A DNA stretch of 64,000 nt from Pseudomonas sp. GM18 (GCF_000282195.1 NZ_AKJT01000075.1:109608-173607); one strand, 5' to 3'; numbered from the stretch's first letter, positions 6,848 to 16,935 are shown. A program made the numbers and translations. Notes: generated by a model from the sequence alone, not told the origin.

Positions 6848-9194
6848 TGGGTATCCACAAGTCGAGCAGGGCCGCCAGTTCTTCCCGGCGGAAGGGTTTG
6901 GCCAGGTAGTCGCTCATGCCCGCCGCACGGCAGCGTTCGCGTTCTTCGGACATGGCGTTGGCGGTCAGGGCGACGATGGGCAGTTGTGGCCAGCGCCCGC
7001 TGCGACGGATCTGCCGGCTGGCTTCGTAGCCGTCCATCACCGGCATGTTGCAGTCCATCAGCACCAGGTCGAATTCGCTGTGCTCGAGCTGATCCAGGGC
7101 TTCGGCGCCATGGGCCGCGACGCTCACCTCGCAGCCGAGTTTGCCGAGCATGCCCTTGGCCACCAACTGATTGACCGGGTTGTCCTCCACCAGCAGGATG
7201 CGCCCGCGTCGCAGGGGTGAGAGCACTTCGACCCGGGCACCGTTGATCGTGTTGAGTTCCGGCTGCAAGATCCGTCGCAATGTCTGGTAAAGCGCATTGC
7301 GCGCCAACGGTCGCGCCTGCTGCTGCAAAGGTGCCAGGGCGCTGGCTTGCTCGCTGGGCAGGAAACTGCCGTAAGCGGTCACCAGCAGAATCGGCGCGGT
7401 TAAAGTAGGGCGCAGGCCAAACAGGCATTCGGGGCAGTCGGTGATCAACACATCCGGATCCAGGCCGATCAATCGGTCATCGATGGAACGCTGTTGATAG
7501 CCGAGCCCCCATTCGGGCAATAGATTCTGTAGCAGTTCCGCCAGTCCGCTGCTGGCGGCCGTGATCGCGACGATGTTGCCTTGCAGAGCTGCTGGCGGGA
7601 TGGCGCGAGTGTGGCAGGGCAGCGGCAGGTCGGCGCAGAACTGACTGCCGAAGCCAGCTTCGGAGCTGATTGTCAGGCGCCCCTGCATGGCTTCGCAGAG
7701 GTTATAAGTCAGCGCCAGGCCCAGCCCGGTACCGCCGAATTGCCGGGTAATGCCGGCACCGGCCTGGGTAAACGGCTGGAAGATTTTGACTTGCGCGTCC
7801 TGGGCGATGCCGATGCCGGTGTCGCAGACCTCGATTCGCACGCCGTCTTCGAACGTTGAAAGACGCACATCGACCCTCCCGAAGCGGGTGAACTTGAGGG
7901 CGTTGGACAACAGGTTGCTGACGATCTGCCGGACCCGGGTCGGATCGCCGAGCACCAGCGCGGGAAATTGCGGGTCGATCAGGCACGTCAGCTCGACGCT
8001 CGGCGCGGCGTTCTGGGACAGCAGGTTGGCGGTGTCTTCGATCAGCGAGCCGAGGTCGAATGGAATGTGTTCGAGTTCCAGCTGGCCGGCATCGAATTTC
8101 GACAGGTCGAGAATATCGTTGAGCAGTTCCACCAGCACTTTGCCCGAGTCATGGGCGATGGACAGCTGTTGCTGCTGCTCGGCATTGAGCGGGCCGTCCA
8201 GCGAGAGCGCGATCATCCCCAGCAGACCGTTGAGAGGCGTGCGGATTTCATGGCTCATGTTGGCCAGGAACACCGAGCGTGCCTCGGCCATGTCCAGGGC
8301 GGTGCGTCGGGCGACTTCCAGTTCCTCGTTGGACAGGCTGAGCCGCGAGTTGATGGCCTTGAGTTCCGCCGTACGGGCCGAGACGATATTTTCCAGTTGC
8401 GAGAGGTAGTCGGTCAGACGGTTTTCGGCATTGCGCCGCTGCTGGATCTCGGTGGCAATGTTATCGAACTGTTGATTGGCGACCTTGACCAAGACGCCGA
8501 TTTCATCGTTTTCATGCCCCGCCGGATACTCCAGCCAGGTCGGCTCCGCGCTGCGCGGATCACGACCACTGAGTTCGCGGATGACCCGCACCAGCGGTTT
8601 GGTCAGCATCACGTAAAACAGCGCCAACAGAATGCCCGTGAGGATCAGGCTGCGCGCGAAGCCGTTGAGCAGGGTCACTTCGGCCCGGCGCAGGAAACGA
8701 CTGCCGAAGGTGTAGGTATCGACATCCAGGTGCAAGGTTCCGAGGGACTCGTCCGGCAAGTGGTCGAGGTAAAGACGGTCTTCAAACTGTCGGTTGGCGC
8801 CGAACAGGAAGTCGCTGAGCATCCGGTAATTGTTTTCCAGGCCGGGGCGTTTGACGCTGGCCAGTACGGTATTGTTGTTGTCGGTCAATTTCGCGCCGAT
8901 GATCGCCGGGGAGCGCAGCAGCCCCAGGATCAGTTCCTGGGCGAGTTCGGCGTCGATGTTGTAGGCGATGCGAGACGCGGGGTTATGGCTGATTTCCAGC
9001 AAAGACAGGATTTCGCGGTTGATGGAGGCGTCTTCGCTGGCATAATCGATGCCTATTTGCACAAGGCTGAGCAGCGTGCCCAGAATGAAGCCGACCAGCA
9101 CCGTAAGCTTGGCTTGCTTGTACGACAGCCGCTGGCTGAACTTGATATCCATGGGATGTTGAACCACTTCCGTTTCCCTTCGCTGCTCAAGCAT
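6831..9194 (-). CDS. sagS: Hybrid sensor histidine kinase SagS
   Basis: 787 residues. N-terminal membrane segment (about 30-50), periplasmic sensor region to about 183, second membrane segment, HAMP, coiled coil, HisKA with phospho-histidine near residue 312 (NMSHEIRTPLNG), an HATPase domain (GDPTRVRQIVSNLLSNALKF and FGGTGLGLAL), a degenerate middle region, and a C-terminal receiver (VEDNPVNQ near 663, phospho-Asp near 712 in LMDCNMPVMDG). No Hpt domain is present, matching P. aeruginosa SagS, which signals through HptB and governs the shift to biofilm life and drug tolerance. The neighbourhood (ospR, gpx, msrB) is that of PA2824. An alternative start is the ATG at 9152. Confidence 0.88.
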   Translation of the reverse strand: MLEQRRETEVVQHPMDIKFSQRLSYKQAKLTVLVGFILGTLLSLVQIGIDYASEDASINREILSLLEISHNPASRIAYNIDAELAQELILGLLRSPAIIGAKLTDNNNTVLASVKRPGLENNYRMLSDFLFGANRQFEDRLYLDHLPDESLGTLHLDVDTYTFGSRFLRRAEVTLLNGFARSLILTGILLALFYVMLTKPLVRVIRELSGRDPRSAEPTWLEYPAGHENDEIGVLVKVANQQFDNIATEIQQRRNAENRLTDYLSQLENIVSARTAELKAINSRLSLSNEELEVARRTALDMAEARSVFLANMSHEIRTPLNGLLGMIALSLDGPLNAEQQQQLSIAHDSGKVLVELLNDILDLSKFDAGQLELEHIPFDLGSLIEDTANLLSQNAAPSVELTCLIDPQFPALVLGDPTRVRQIVSNLLSNALKFTRFGRVDVRLSTFEDGVRIEVCDTGIGIAQDAQVKIFQPFTQAGAGITRQFGGTGLGLALTYNLCEAMQGRLTISSEAGFGSQFCADLPLPCHTRAIPPAALQGNIVAITAASSGLAELLQNLLPEWGLGYQQRSIDDRLIGLDPDVLITDCPECLFGLRPTLTAPILLVTAYGSFLPSEQASALAPLQQQARPLARNALYQTLRRILQPELNTINGARVEVLSPLRRGRILLVEDNPVNQLVAKGMLGKLGCEVSVAAHGAEALDQLEHSEFDLVLMDCNMPVMDGYEASRQIRRSGRWPQLPIVALTANAMSEERERCRAAGMSDYLAKPFRREELAALLDLWIPTTTAI

Positions 9195-9318
9195 AGTCGA
9201 TCATCAATGGATACCGATGTTCTCGCAAAACACCTGTACGGGTTGTTGGCCGGGCATCGGATGCTGTGTTTCGTCGCTGTACCGCCATCATCACTGTGAA
9301 CGTGCCCGAGGAGAAGAC

Positions 9319-10209
9319 GTGGATTCCCGATTGAATGCTTTTCTTGAACGCGCCGATGCCGTTCTGGCCCGTATCGAACCGCTGCTGCCGGCGCCTCGGC
9401 AAACGGTCGACTGGACACACTGCCTGGCCGCACGCTGGCAGCGCGAGGGTCGCAACGGTTTTCTGTTGCCGCTGCAAGTCAGCCTCGACATGCGCCTGTC
9501 CGACCTGATCGGCGTTGACCGGCAACTTGAGCAATTGGGCCGCAATACTCAACAGTTCCTCGACGGCATGCCCGCCAACCACGCCTTGCTCTGGGGCTCG
9601 CGGGGCACCGGTAAATCGTCGCTGGTGCGCGCCTTGCTGGCCGAACACGCCAGGAACGGCCTGCGGCTGATCGAGATCGAGCGCGATCACCTGGCGGACT
9701 TGCCGCGGGTGGTCGAGCAGATCGCCAAGTTGTCCCAACGGTTTGTGCTGTTCTGCGATGACCTGTCGTTCGAGTCGGGCGAGGGCGATTATCGCGTGCT
9801 CAAAAGCGTACTCGATGGTTCTCTCGAACAGGCGCCAGACAACGTTCTGCTGTACGCCACCTCCAACCGTCGCCATCTGGTGCCGGAGAAGGAAAGCGAT
9901 AACGAAAACTGGAAACGGGTCGATGGCGAGCTCCATCCCAATGAGGCGGTGGAAGACAAGATCGCGCTGTCGGACCGTTTTGGCCTGTGGCTGTCGTTCT
10001 ATCCGTTTACTCAGGAACATTTCCTCAACGTCGTCGAGCACTGGATCGGCCAATTGGCCGACAAGGCCGGTCTCAAGTGGCAGCGTGACGAAGAGTTGGA
10101 CATCCTCGCGGTGCGCTGGGCCACGGGCCGGGGTAATCGCAACGGACGTTGCGCGTATCAATTTGCCCGCTATTGGGTCGGGCTGAAGCTGTTGGAGCAA
10201 AAGGCATGA
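9319..10209 (+). CDS. DUF815-type AAA+ ATPase
   Basis: 296 residues of the DUF815 ATPase family (AAA+-related, function unknown). Walker A at about residues 92-100 (WGSRGTGKSS) and Walker B near 143 (FVLFCDDLSFE). A downstream Asn/Arg-rich motif (YATSNRRHLVPE) resembles sensor 1, and LSDRFGLWLSFYPF is strongly conserved in the family. The GTG start at 9319 is chosen because GAGGAGAA sits seven bases upstream; the frame is open from 9217. It overlaps the next gene by ATGA, so both are one transcript. Divergent from sagS. Confidence 0.82.
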   Translation: MDSRLNAFLERADAVLARIEPLLPAPRQTVDWTHCLAARWQREGRNGFLLPLQVSLDMRLSDLIGVDRQLEQLGRNTQQFLDGMPANHALLWGSRGTGKSSLVRALLAEHARNGLRLIEIERDHLADLPRVVEQIAKLSQRFVLFCDDLSFESGEGDYRVLKSVLDGSLEQAPDNVLLYATSNRRHLVPEKESDNENWKRVDGELHPNEAVEDKIALSDRFGLWLSFYPFTQEHFLNVVEHWIGQLADKAGLKWQRDEELDILAVRWATGRGNRNGRCAYQFARYWVGLKLLEQKA

Positions 10210-10688
10210 TCGATTTACAAAAGAGCGGCCAGGGCCTTGAGGGCTACGGCATGCTATGGGCACAGCTGGAATCGTTGCTGGCGGACGAGCGTGATTTTAT
10301 CGCCAACGCCGCGCAATTTTCCGCGTTTCTGTTCAACCAGCTCGATGACCTGAACTGGGCCGGTTTCTACCTTAATCGCAACGAAGAACTGGTGCTTGGC
10401 CCGTTTCAGGGGCAGATCGCCTGCGTACGGATTCCATTCGGTCGCGGTGTGTGCGGGGCTGCCGCTGCCACCTTGCAGACCCAGCGGGTCGAAGACGTAC
10501 ACGCATTCCCCGGCCACATCGCTTGCGACAGCGCATCGAACAGTGAACTCGTCGTGCCGTTGGTCAAGGACGGTCGACTGATCGGCGTGCTGGACCTCGA
10601 CAGCCCTAAGCTGGCGCGTTTTACCGCTGACGATCAGGCCGGTATCGAGCAACTGGCGGCGATTTTCCTGCGTTTGACCGACTGCTGA
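10206..10688 (+). CDS. msrC: Free methionine-R-sulfoxide reductase (fRMsr, GAF domain)
   Basis: 160 residues, single GAF domain. fRMsr reduces free (not protein-bound) methionine-R-sulfoxide. Cysteines C73, C83 and C107 (IACVRIPFGRGVCG and HIACDSASNSE) keep the 10- and 24-residue spacing of the catalytic trio in E. coli YebR. The ATG at 10206 overlaps the stop of the DUF815 gene. With msrB and gpx upstream, this is the third methionine/peroxide repair gene within 5.5 kb. It ends directly against the stop codon of the convergent HD-GYP gene. Confidence 0.92.
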   Translation: MIDLQKSGQGLEGYGMLWAQLESLLADERDFIANAAQFSAFLFNQLDDLNWAGFYLNRNEELVLGPFQGQIACVRIPFGRGVCGAAAATLQTQRVEDVHAFPGHIACDSASNSELVVPLVKDGRLIGVLDLDSPKLARFTADDQAGIEQLAAIFLRLTDC

Positions 10689-13634
10689 TCAGGCTTTCAA
10701 GCCGGCCTTGATCAGCAGGCTTGTCGGGTCAACGGCATCGATCTGTTGTGGCTCCAGGAATTGACTGGCGTACTGCAAGTAGATTTCGTCGTTGATGAAC
10801 AGCCCGAACAATTCAGCGTCGATGTGGGCGTCACGGCACATGGTGGCCATGATGCCCAGCGCTTCGCTCAACGACTTGGCTTTCTTGTAGGGGCGATCGG
10901 CGGCGGTCAGCGCTTCGAAAATGTCGGCAATCGCCATCATCCGCGCCGGCAGGCTCATGTCTTCGCGCTTCAACCGTTTGGGATAACCGGTGCCGTCCAT
11001 TTTTTCGTGGTGGCCGCCGGCGATCTCCGTGACGTTATTGAGGTGGCCGGGGAAGGGCAGGTGACTGAGCATCAGGATCGTCTGCACCATGTGGTGATTG
11101 ATGATGTAACGCTCCTCGCGGGTCAGGGTGCCTCGGGTGATGCTCAGGTTGTAGAGTTCGCCCCGGTTGTACTTGTAGCGCGGCACGTCGAGCTTGAATC
11201 CCCAGGGATTGTCGGCCGGGATCAGCTCGCTGTCGGCGCGTTCGAGCAGATGCTCGGGTTTATCCGCCAACAGCGGCTCGCTGACCGGCAGGGTCGGCGC
11301 CGGGGTCCGGGCCTGGCGCCGGTTCTCTTCCCACGAAACGCCCAGTCGATCATCCAGGGTTCGGGTCCAGGTGCGTTGGGCGATGGTGTTCAACCGTTGT
11401 AGATCGGCCTCGGCCATGGCCTCGCTGCCCAGGTTGCAGCGAGCCACAAACGCGAAATCATCGTCCAGCGCCGCCAGGCTCGCATCGCGCAATTGCGCCA
11501 GATGCGCCTCGTCGCCGCCCCCGGCGATGGCCTGCCAATAGTTGATCCAGGCATCACGCTTGAGGACTTCGAAACGGGTGCGGATTTCGTGGATGCGGTC
11601 GTACAAGGTCTCAAGTTTCGTGGCTTTGTCGACCACGTATTCAGGGGTGGTGACCTTGCCGCAATCATGCAGCCAGGCGGCGATGTGCAGCGCCTCCCAT
11701 TCATCTTCGCTGGGCTGATAGCTGCTGAAGGCCGGGTCCTGACTGGCGGCGGCCGCCTGCGCCAACATCAGCGTCAGTGCCGGCACCCGCTGGCAGTGCC
11801 CACCGGTGTAGGGGCTCTTGGCATCGATTGCGCCGGCCAGCAATTGAATGAATGAGTCCAGCAGCTGCTTTTGCCTGGCTTGCAGGCGCTGACTTTCGAT
11901 ACTCACGGCGGCTGCGCCAGACACTGCCTGGAGAAACGCGATGCGATCCGGGCGCAGTTTTTCCAGGTCGTTTTGCGTGCCGGTGTCGGCCAGCAGCAGG
12001 ACCAGCAGGCCCACGGTTTCGTTATGGCGATTGTGCAGCCGAATACCGATCAGATGAACCCGCGGACACTCCATCGCGAGCAAGACTTTCTGCAGATCCC
12101 CCGCCTGTTCGAAGCCCAGAGAGGTGACGACATTGTCGGCGGTCGACAGTGTTTGCATCCACTGAGGGCTCTGCGAATCCTGGGGTACATGCCCTTGAAT
12201 GTCGAATGACGGCAAGGCCTGTGAACTGCCGTTGATGACCAGCGCATGAGGTTCCACGCGATTTTCATCACCTTCGCGAAGGTAGATCAGACCGGCCTGG
12301 GCCTGGCCGATCTGCACGGTTTCAAACAACACCCGTTGCAGCAAGGGGGCGAAACGGGTTTCGGCGCTCAGGCTGTCGGTGATCCGGAAAAAACTCGCCA
12401 GGGTGTCTTTCATCCGCGCCATCGACACGCTCAGTTGGTCGACTTCCAGCACCGGCGAGCGACGGCTGGCCGGAAAATTGAAATCGAAACTACGAATCGC
12501 ATCGGCTTCCTGCACCAGGGCGCGCAAGGGTTTGACCAGGATTCTGGAGGTCAGCCAACCCATGGGCAGGCACAACAGCAGCGTTGCCAGGGTAATCAGC
12601 GCGCCTTGCCAGCGCATGCGGTAGGCATCGACGAGCAATTCGTCCTCTGGCACCAGCAGCGCCAGTTGCAGCCCCTGGGGCCCACCCTCTTGCATGCTGC
12701 TGCGCGCCACGATCCATTGACGACCCGCGGCGTTCAGGCGATTGATCTCAGGGGGACTGGTGAGCAGGGCCGCGAGGCTGGGGCTCAGGTCGGCGGCTTT
12801 GATCAGCCGGGCCGTCTGGTCATCGACGATCAGTTTGCTGCTGTCGGGGTAGGCGACGGCATTACCCTCGGCATCGAGCAGCACAATTTCAGTGCCGGGC
12901 GTCACCACATGTTTGGCCAGGGTCGCCGACAGTTCCGCCAGCGTAAGGTCGGCCCCCATCACCGCTTGCTCACCACTGCGCCGCGCCAGGGTCGTGCCGA
13001 CATTGTGGGTGGAGAAAAACAGGTAGGGCTCGGTGGTGATCTGATCACGGTCGCTGCGGGCGCTGGAGAACCAGGTGCGGGTGCGTGGGTCGTAGATTTC
13101 GTCGGGGTTCTCCAGACGGCTGATGAGGGCCAGGTTCTGATCGAAAAACAAGGATTGGGAGCGGACCTGACCACTGCCTGGATGCTCGATACTCCATACC
13201 TGATACGCCGCGGTGTCCGGTGCCTTGAGCTGTGTTTTCAGGGCGACGCTGCGCAGGGGGCGAACCATGAAAAAGTCGCCATTGCCGTAGCCCAGGTACA
13301 GCGAGGCCAGGTCGGGGTTGTCCGTGAGCGATTGACTGAAGGGCTTGAGCAACGCCAGGCGTTGCTCAAGGTCGGGCGCCTGGGTTGCGGGATTGTCCGC
13401 CAGCAGACTCAGCAGATGACGAATCGGCTCATAGGTGCGATGCAGGTCCAGACGGACATCCTGCTCGATGCGGTTGAAGAGCTTTTCACTGCTGGAAAGA
13501 ATGATCCGGGTGGTTTGCCGATAGTTGAAAATGCCCAGCACCATCCCGGTCAGCAACAGCAGGAACGTGAACATCACGCTGATATGGATGTGCAGGGGAA
13601 ACCGGCGTTGGTCCGGGCGCAGTGGGCTGGGCAT
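10689..13634 (-). CDS. Membrane-bound HD-GYP c-di-GMP phosphodiesterase with periplasmic sensor
   Basis: 981 residues. Membrane segment at about 15-40, a large periplasmic double-Cache-like sensor, second membrane segment near 335-360 (GALITLATLLLCLPMGWL), HAMP, a GAF-like region at about 440-600, then an HD-GYP domain. The HD pair lies near residue 655 (WLHDCGKVTTPEYVVD) and the GYP triad near 882 (HHEKMDGTGYPKRL). The catalytic residues look intact, so c-di-GMP hydrolysis is expected. About 130 extra residues separate the HD and GYP motifs compared with compact family members. The ATG at 13634 is chosen for its GGAGAAA ribosome site; the frame is open to 13661. It lies 32 bases after the kinase gene, in the same operon. 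Confidence 0.85.
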   Translation of the reverse strand: MPSPLRPDQRRFPLHIHISVMFTFLLLLTGMVLGIFNYRQTTRIILSSSEKLFNRIEQDVRLDLHRTYEPIRHLLSLLADNPATQAPDLEQRLALLKPFSQSLTDNPDLASLYLGYGNGDFFMVRPLRSVALKTQLKAPDTAAYQVWSIEHPGSGQVRSQSLFFDQNLALISRLENPDEIYDPRTRTWFSSARSDRDQITTEPYLFFSTHNVGTTLARRSGEQAVMGADLTLAELSATLAKHVVTPGTEIVLLDAEGNAVAYPDSSKLIVDDQTARLIKAADLSPSLAALLTSPPEINRLNAAGRQWIVARSSMQEGGPQGLQLALLVPEDELLVDAYRMRWQGALITLATLLLCLPMGWLTSRILVKPLRALVQEADAIRSFDFNFPASRRSPVLEVDQLSVSMARMKDTLASFFRITDSLSAETRFAPLLQRVLFETVQIGQAQAGLIYLREGDENRVEPHALVINGSSQALPSFDIQGHVPQDSQSPQWMQTLSTADNVVTSLGFEQAGDLQKVLLAMECPRVHLIGIRLHNRHNETVGLLVLLLADTGTQNDLEKLRPDRIAFLQAVSGAAAVSIESQRLQARQKQLLDSFIQLLAGAIDAKSPYTGGHCQRVPALTLMLAQAAAASQDPAFSSYQPSEDEWEALHIAAWLHDCGKVTTPEYVVDKATKLETLYDRIHEIRTRFEVLKRDAWINYWQAIAGGGDEAHLAQLRDASLAALDDDFAFVARCNLGSEAMAEADLQRLNTIAQRTWTRTLDDRLGVSWEENRRQARTPAPTLPVSEPLLADKPEHLLERADSELIPADNPWGFKLDVPRYKYNRGELYNLSITRGTLTREERYIINHHMVQTILMLSHLPFPGHLNNVTEIAGGHHEKMDGTGYPKRLKREDMSLPARMMAIADIFEALTAADRPYKKAKSLSEALGIMATMCRDAHIDAELFGLFINDEIYLQYASQFLEPQQIDAVDPTSLLIKAGLKA

Positions 13635-13666
13635 TGCAGCTTTCTCCATGACGATGAACACACTGC

Positions 13667-16600
13667 TCAGCCTTCCAGCATAGTTAACGCTCCGTCATTC
13701 TGCTTTTTGTCGTGGCATGCAAGCTGTTGTTGCAACGCGTGATCCAGTTCGAGCATGGCGCGCTCCATGGACTTGCTGCAATCGGCCACTTGATCGTGGT
13801 GGGGCCTGTTATTGCAGGCCTTTTCGAGCGCCTCGCAACTGTCGATCAGTCGGGAGGCCTGGACGATTCGCGCCGCTCCCTTGATTTTGTGGGCAATGTC
13901 GAGGAGTGACTGCCGGTCGTTTGACCGGGACAACGTCAGCAGCGTTTGCCGATCCAAGCGGTTGCTATTCAGCAGCTCAGTCAACAATCGCCGGTTCAGT
14001 GCCGGGTTGCCACCGGTCAACAGGTGCAGCCCCTCCAGACTGAACGCCGGGTCGCGGACCGTCGGTGCCATGCCTTCGATCCATTGGCTCAAGGCCGTCA
14101 GGCTGAGGGGTTTGAACAGGCAATCGTCCATCCCGGCTTGTTTGCAGCGTTGTCTTTCCTCCGGTTGTGCATTGGCGGTGAAACCCAGAACGGTACAGGC
14201 AGGGCGCTGCATGCGCCGTTCATGTTGGCGAATGGTACGGGCCATCTCATATCCGTTCATGATCGGCATGTTGCAATCGGCAATCACCAGGTCGAATGGC
14301 TGATCTTTCCACGCCTCCAATCCCGCCTCGCCATCCGCTGCGACCTTGAACCGATGCCCCAGAAACTCCAGTTGCTGGCACATGAGCAAGCGATTGGCCG
14401 GGTGATCGTCGACCACCAGAACGTTCAAGGGGGCAGCGCTCTGGTGAATCTGTGGCTCGGCAATTTCCGGCATCTGTAAAGGCGGCAGGGTCGGCAGGTT
14501 CAGCGAAACCCGAACCTGAGTGCCGACCCCCAGCTGGCTGCTCAATTGCAGGCTGCCGCCCATCATTTCGCACAGATTGCGGCTGATCACCAGGCCCAAC
14601 CCCGCACCGCCCCTGGGTAACTGGCCGGAGTTATCGGCCTGGACGAAAGGCTCGAACAGTCGCTGCTGATCCTGCTCGCTGATCCCGGCGCCACTGTCCT
14701 CAACCAACAATTGCAGCTGCACACGGTCGGGCTCGTCGGTCGGTTGCAACTCGAGGCTGATCCTGACCTGACCCTGTTGCGTAAACTTGATTGCATTGCT
14801 GACCAGGTTGGACAGCACCTGTTTGAAACGCATCGGGTCCAACAGGACATCGGTCGCAGGTTTTGCAGGGTTGAGTGCCAGGTGCAGTCCGAGATTTTTT
14901 TGCCGGGCCAGCCCGTCGAAGATCCGCACCACCGAGGCTACGGTTTCAGCCAGATTGACGCGCTCCGGGCTCAGGCTCAGACGTCCGGATTCGATGCGCG
15001 CAATGTCGAGAATGTCCCCGATCAGTTCCAACAGGTCTTTTGCCGAGTGATACGCGACGTCGATGGCCGGTCGATCCGGGTGGTCGTGATCGATACGTTT
15101 GAGTGTCAGTTCGAGCATGCCGATGATCGCATTCATCGGCGTGCGGATCTCATGGCTCATGGTTGCCAGAAAGGTGCTTTTAGCCCGGTTGGCTTCATCG
15201 GCGCGTTCTTTCGCCGCCTGCCGCTGTTTTATCTGGCGTCTCATATAGGCATTCCAGGCAACGGATATCAGCAGCAGTACGCCAGCGCCGGTAACGATCT
15301 GATAGAACACTCGGTGATAGTTGCGCCAGGTACTTTGCGAGGCCGCCGAATAGCCACGCCAGCGGTTATTGATGATGCCCAGCTCTTCCGGTGCGATGCT
15401 CAATAGCGCCTTGTCGAGGATGGCATTCAGTTCTTTGGCGTCGCGCCCGGTCGCCAGGGAAAATGCCGCCTGTCGGGTGCCGATGGTGGCGGTGATCTGA
15501 AGTGTCTGTTCGAAGATCCGCGATGAGATGAAGTAATTGGCGATCACCAATGAGTTCACCGCACCTTCTGCTTTGCCCTCGGCGAGCAACTCCACGGCAC
15601 TGAACGTGTCTGGAGTTTCAACCAGGTTGATTCGCGGAAACTCGCTACGCAGGTAATCCACCAGTGGATTGCCCTGGGCAATGGCCAGGCGTTTGTCCTG
15701 CAGCTGGTTGAGGTTTGTCGGGCTGTCGGCCGCTTTGCGTGTCAGCAGGACAAAGGAGTTTTCCAGATAAGGGCGGCTGAAGTTCAATATCATTTCACGC
15801 TGTGCGCTGGGGAGCAGGGCAGCGATCAGGTCGGCTTGCTGGTTAGCGATCTGCTCGACCATCTCGTCATCGCTTCGGCTGCGCTGGATCTCGAAGCGCA
15901 AACCGGTGCGCAATCTGATCAGTTCGAGCAGGTCAGCCGTGACACCCCGAAAGTTACCGTCGCTGTCAAAAAACGTCAGCGGCGCAAATGCTTCATTAAC
16001 CACCACCCGCACAACCGGATGTTGCGCCAGCCAGCGTTCTTCGTGGTGGGTGAGTTGCAGTTTTTGATCGGTGAGAAGAATGTCGCTGCCGGCACTCCAG
16101 CGTTTAGCGATGTTTTCCCGTTCGCTGGTGGGGATGGCCTTGAGTACCGCGTTAATGATCCTGAGCAGGTCCGGGTTGCCCTTCTGTACGGCAAAGCTGA
16201 AGCCATGGGCTTCGTGTTTACCGAAGTTGGCCATGCGGATGTTGTTCAGATACCCCTTATTGATCATGTAATGAGTTGAAATGGTGTCGCCGAGAAAAAC
16301 GTCGGCCTGGTCGAAGGCAACCGCGTTGATTGCATTTTGGTAGGACGGGTAGGAGGTGATGATTGCCTTCGGATACAGCGCCCTGACTTCGTCCAGAGGC
16401 AGATAGTGATACACCATGCTAAGCCGCAGGCCGGCAAGACCATCGGTCAGAGACCTGGTTTCTCCTTCCCGTGTCACCAGCACAGGTTGATCCACGGCGT
16501 AAGGTGTGGACAGCGTAATGTCGGCATTGTCGGCCTCGAACCCATTGGCGGTGCCGAGCATGTCGACCTGACCCTTTTCCAGCGCCTCGATCGCAGCTCC

Positions 16601-16927
16601 TCGGGACGCGAAGCGCTGAACCTTGATGGGCAACCCCGTAACCTTGCCGAGGATGCCGGCGTAGTCGGCGGTGAAACCTTCGTAGTCGTGGCCGCTAAGG
16701 GTCAGGTCGAAGGGCGGATAATCCGGGCCTGACGTGCCGAGGATCAATTCACGTTTGTCTTTGACCCATTGCCGTTGTGAGGTATCCAGCTGGACTTCCA
16801 TGTGCCCGGTCGTTGAGCGACTGAGCAGGGTGTAGTTTTCGCTGGCCGTCTGCGCCGCGAGCACCGGGGTACTCAGGCATAAAGCCGCGACCATGAGTCT
16901 TGGATAATCCTTCAAACGACTGGGCAT
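13667..16927 (-). CDS. BvgS/EvgS-like unorthodox hybrid sensor kinase
   Basis: 1086 residues with a signal peptide (cleavage near LAAQTA). Two tandem periplasmic solute-binding-type domains (SBP_bac_3, about 45-285 and 295-530), one membrane segment near 545-567, HisKA with phospho-His near 590 (MSHEIRTPMNA), HATPase (N-box near 715, GGAGLGLVIS), receiver (VVDDHPANR near 834, phospho-Asp near 884) and a C-terminal Hpt with His near 1011 (DIAHKIKGAA). This is the layout of BvgS, EvgS and RocS1, in which phosphate passes His-Asp-His to a partner regulator. The ATG at 16927 has GAGGA five bases before it; a GTG at 16939 overlaps the stop of the regulator gene. Confidence 0.88.
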   Translation of the reverse strand: MPSRLKDYPRLMVAALCLSTPVLAAQTASENYTLLSRSTTGHMEVQLDTSQRQWVKDKRELILGTSGPDYPPFDLTLSGHDYEGFTADYAGILGKVTGLPIKVQRFASRGAAIEALEKGQVDMLGTANGFEADNADITLSTPYAVDQPVLVTREGETRSLTDGLAGLRLSMVYHYLPLDEVRALYPKAIITSYPSYQNAINAVAFDQADVFLGDTISTHYMINKGYLNNIRMANFGKHEAHGFSFAVQKGNPDLLRIINAVLKAIPTSERENIAKRWSAGSDILLTDQKLQLTHHEERWLAQHPVVRVVVNEAFAPLTFFDSDGNFRGVTADLLELIRLRTGLRFEIQRSRSDDEMVEQIANQQADLIAALLPSAQREMILNFSRPYLENSFVLLTRKAADSPTNLNQLQDKRLAIAQGNPLVDYLRSEFPRINLVETPDTFSAVELLAEGKAEGAVNSLVIANYFISSRIFEQTLQITATIGTRQAAFSLATGRDAKELNAILDKALLSIAPEELGIINNRWRGYSAASQSTWRNYHRVFYQIVTGAGVLLLISVAWNAYMRRQIKQRQAAKERADEANRAKSTFLATMSHEIRTPMNAIIGMLELTLKRIDHDHPDRPAIDVAYHSAKDLLELIGDILDIARIESGRLSLSPERVNLAETVASVVRIFDGLARQKNLGLHLALNPAKPATDVLLDPMRFKQVLSNLVSNAIKFTQQGQVRISLELQPTDEPDRVQLQLLVEDSGAGISEQDQQRLFEPFVQADNSGQLPRGGAGLGLVISRNLCEMMGGSLQLSSQLGVGTQVRVSLNLPTLPPLQMPEIAEPQIHQSAAPLNVLVVDDHPANRLLMCQQLEFLGHRFKVAADGEAGLEAWKDQPFDLVIADCNMPIMNGYEMARTIRQHERRMQRPACTVLGFTANAQPEERQRCKQAGMDDCLFKPLSLTALSQWIEGMAPTVRDPAFSLEGLHLLTGGNPALNRRLLTELLNSNRLDRQTLLTLSRSNDRQSLLDIAHKIKGAARIVQASRLIDSCEALEKACNNRPHHDQVADCSKSMERAMLELDHALQQQLACHDKKQNDGALTMLEG

Positions 16928-16935
16928 CCTGTTCC

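Noticed and set aside
12246..13742. 498-codon plus-strand frame opposite the HD-GYP gene
   Set aside because: Antisense shadow without family features. The minus-strand protein has complete recognisable domains.
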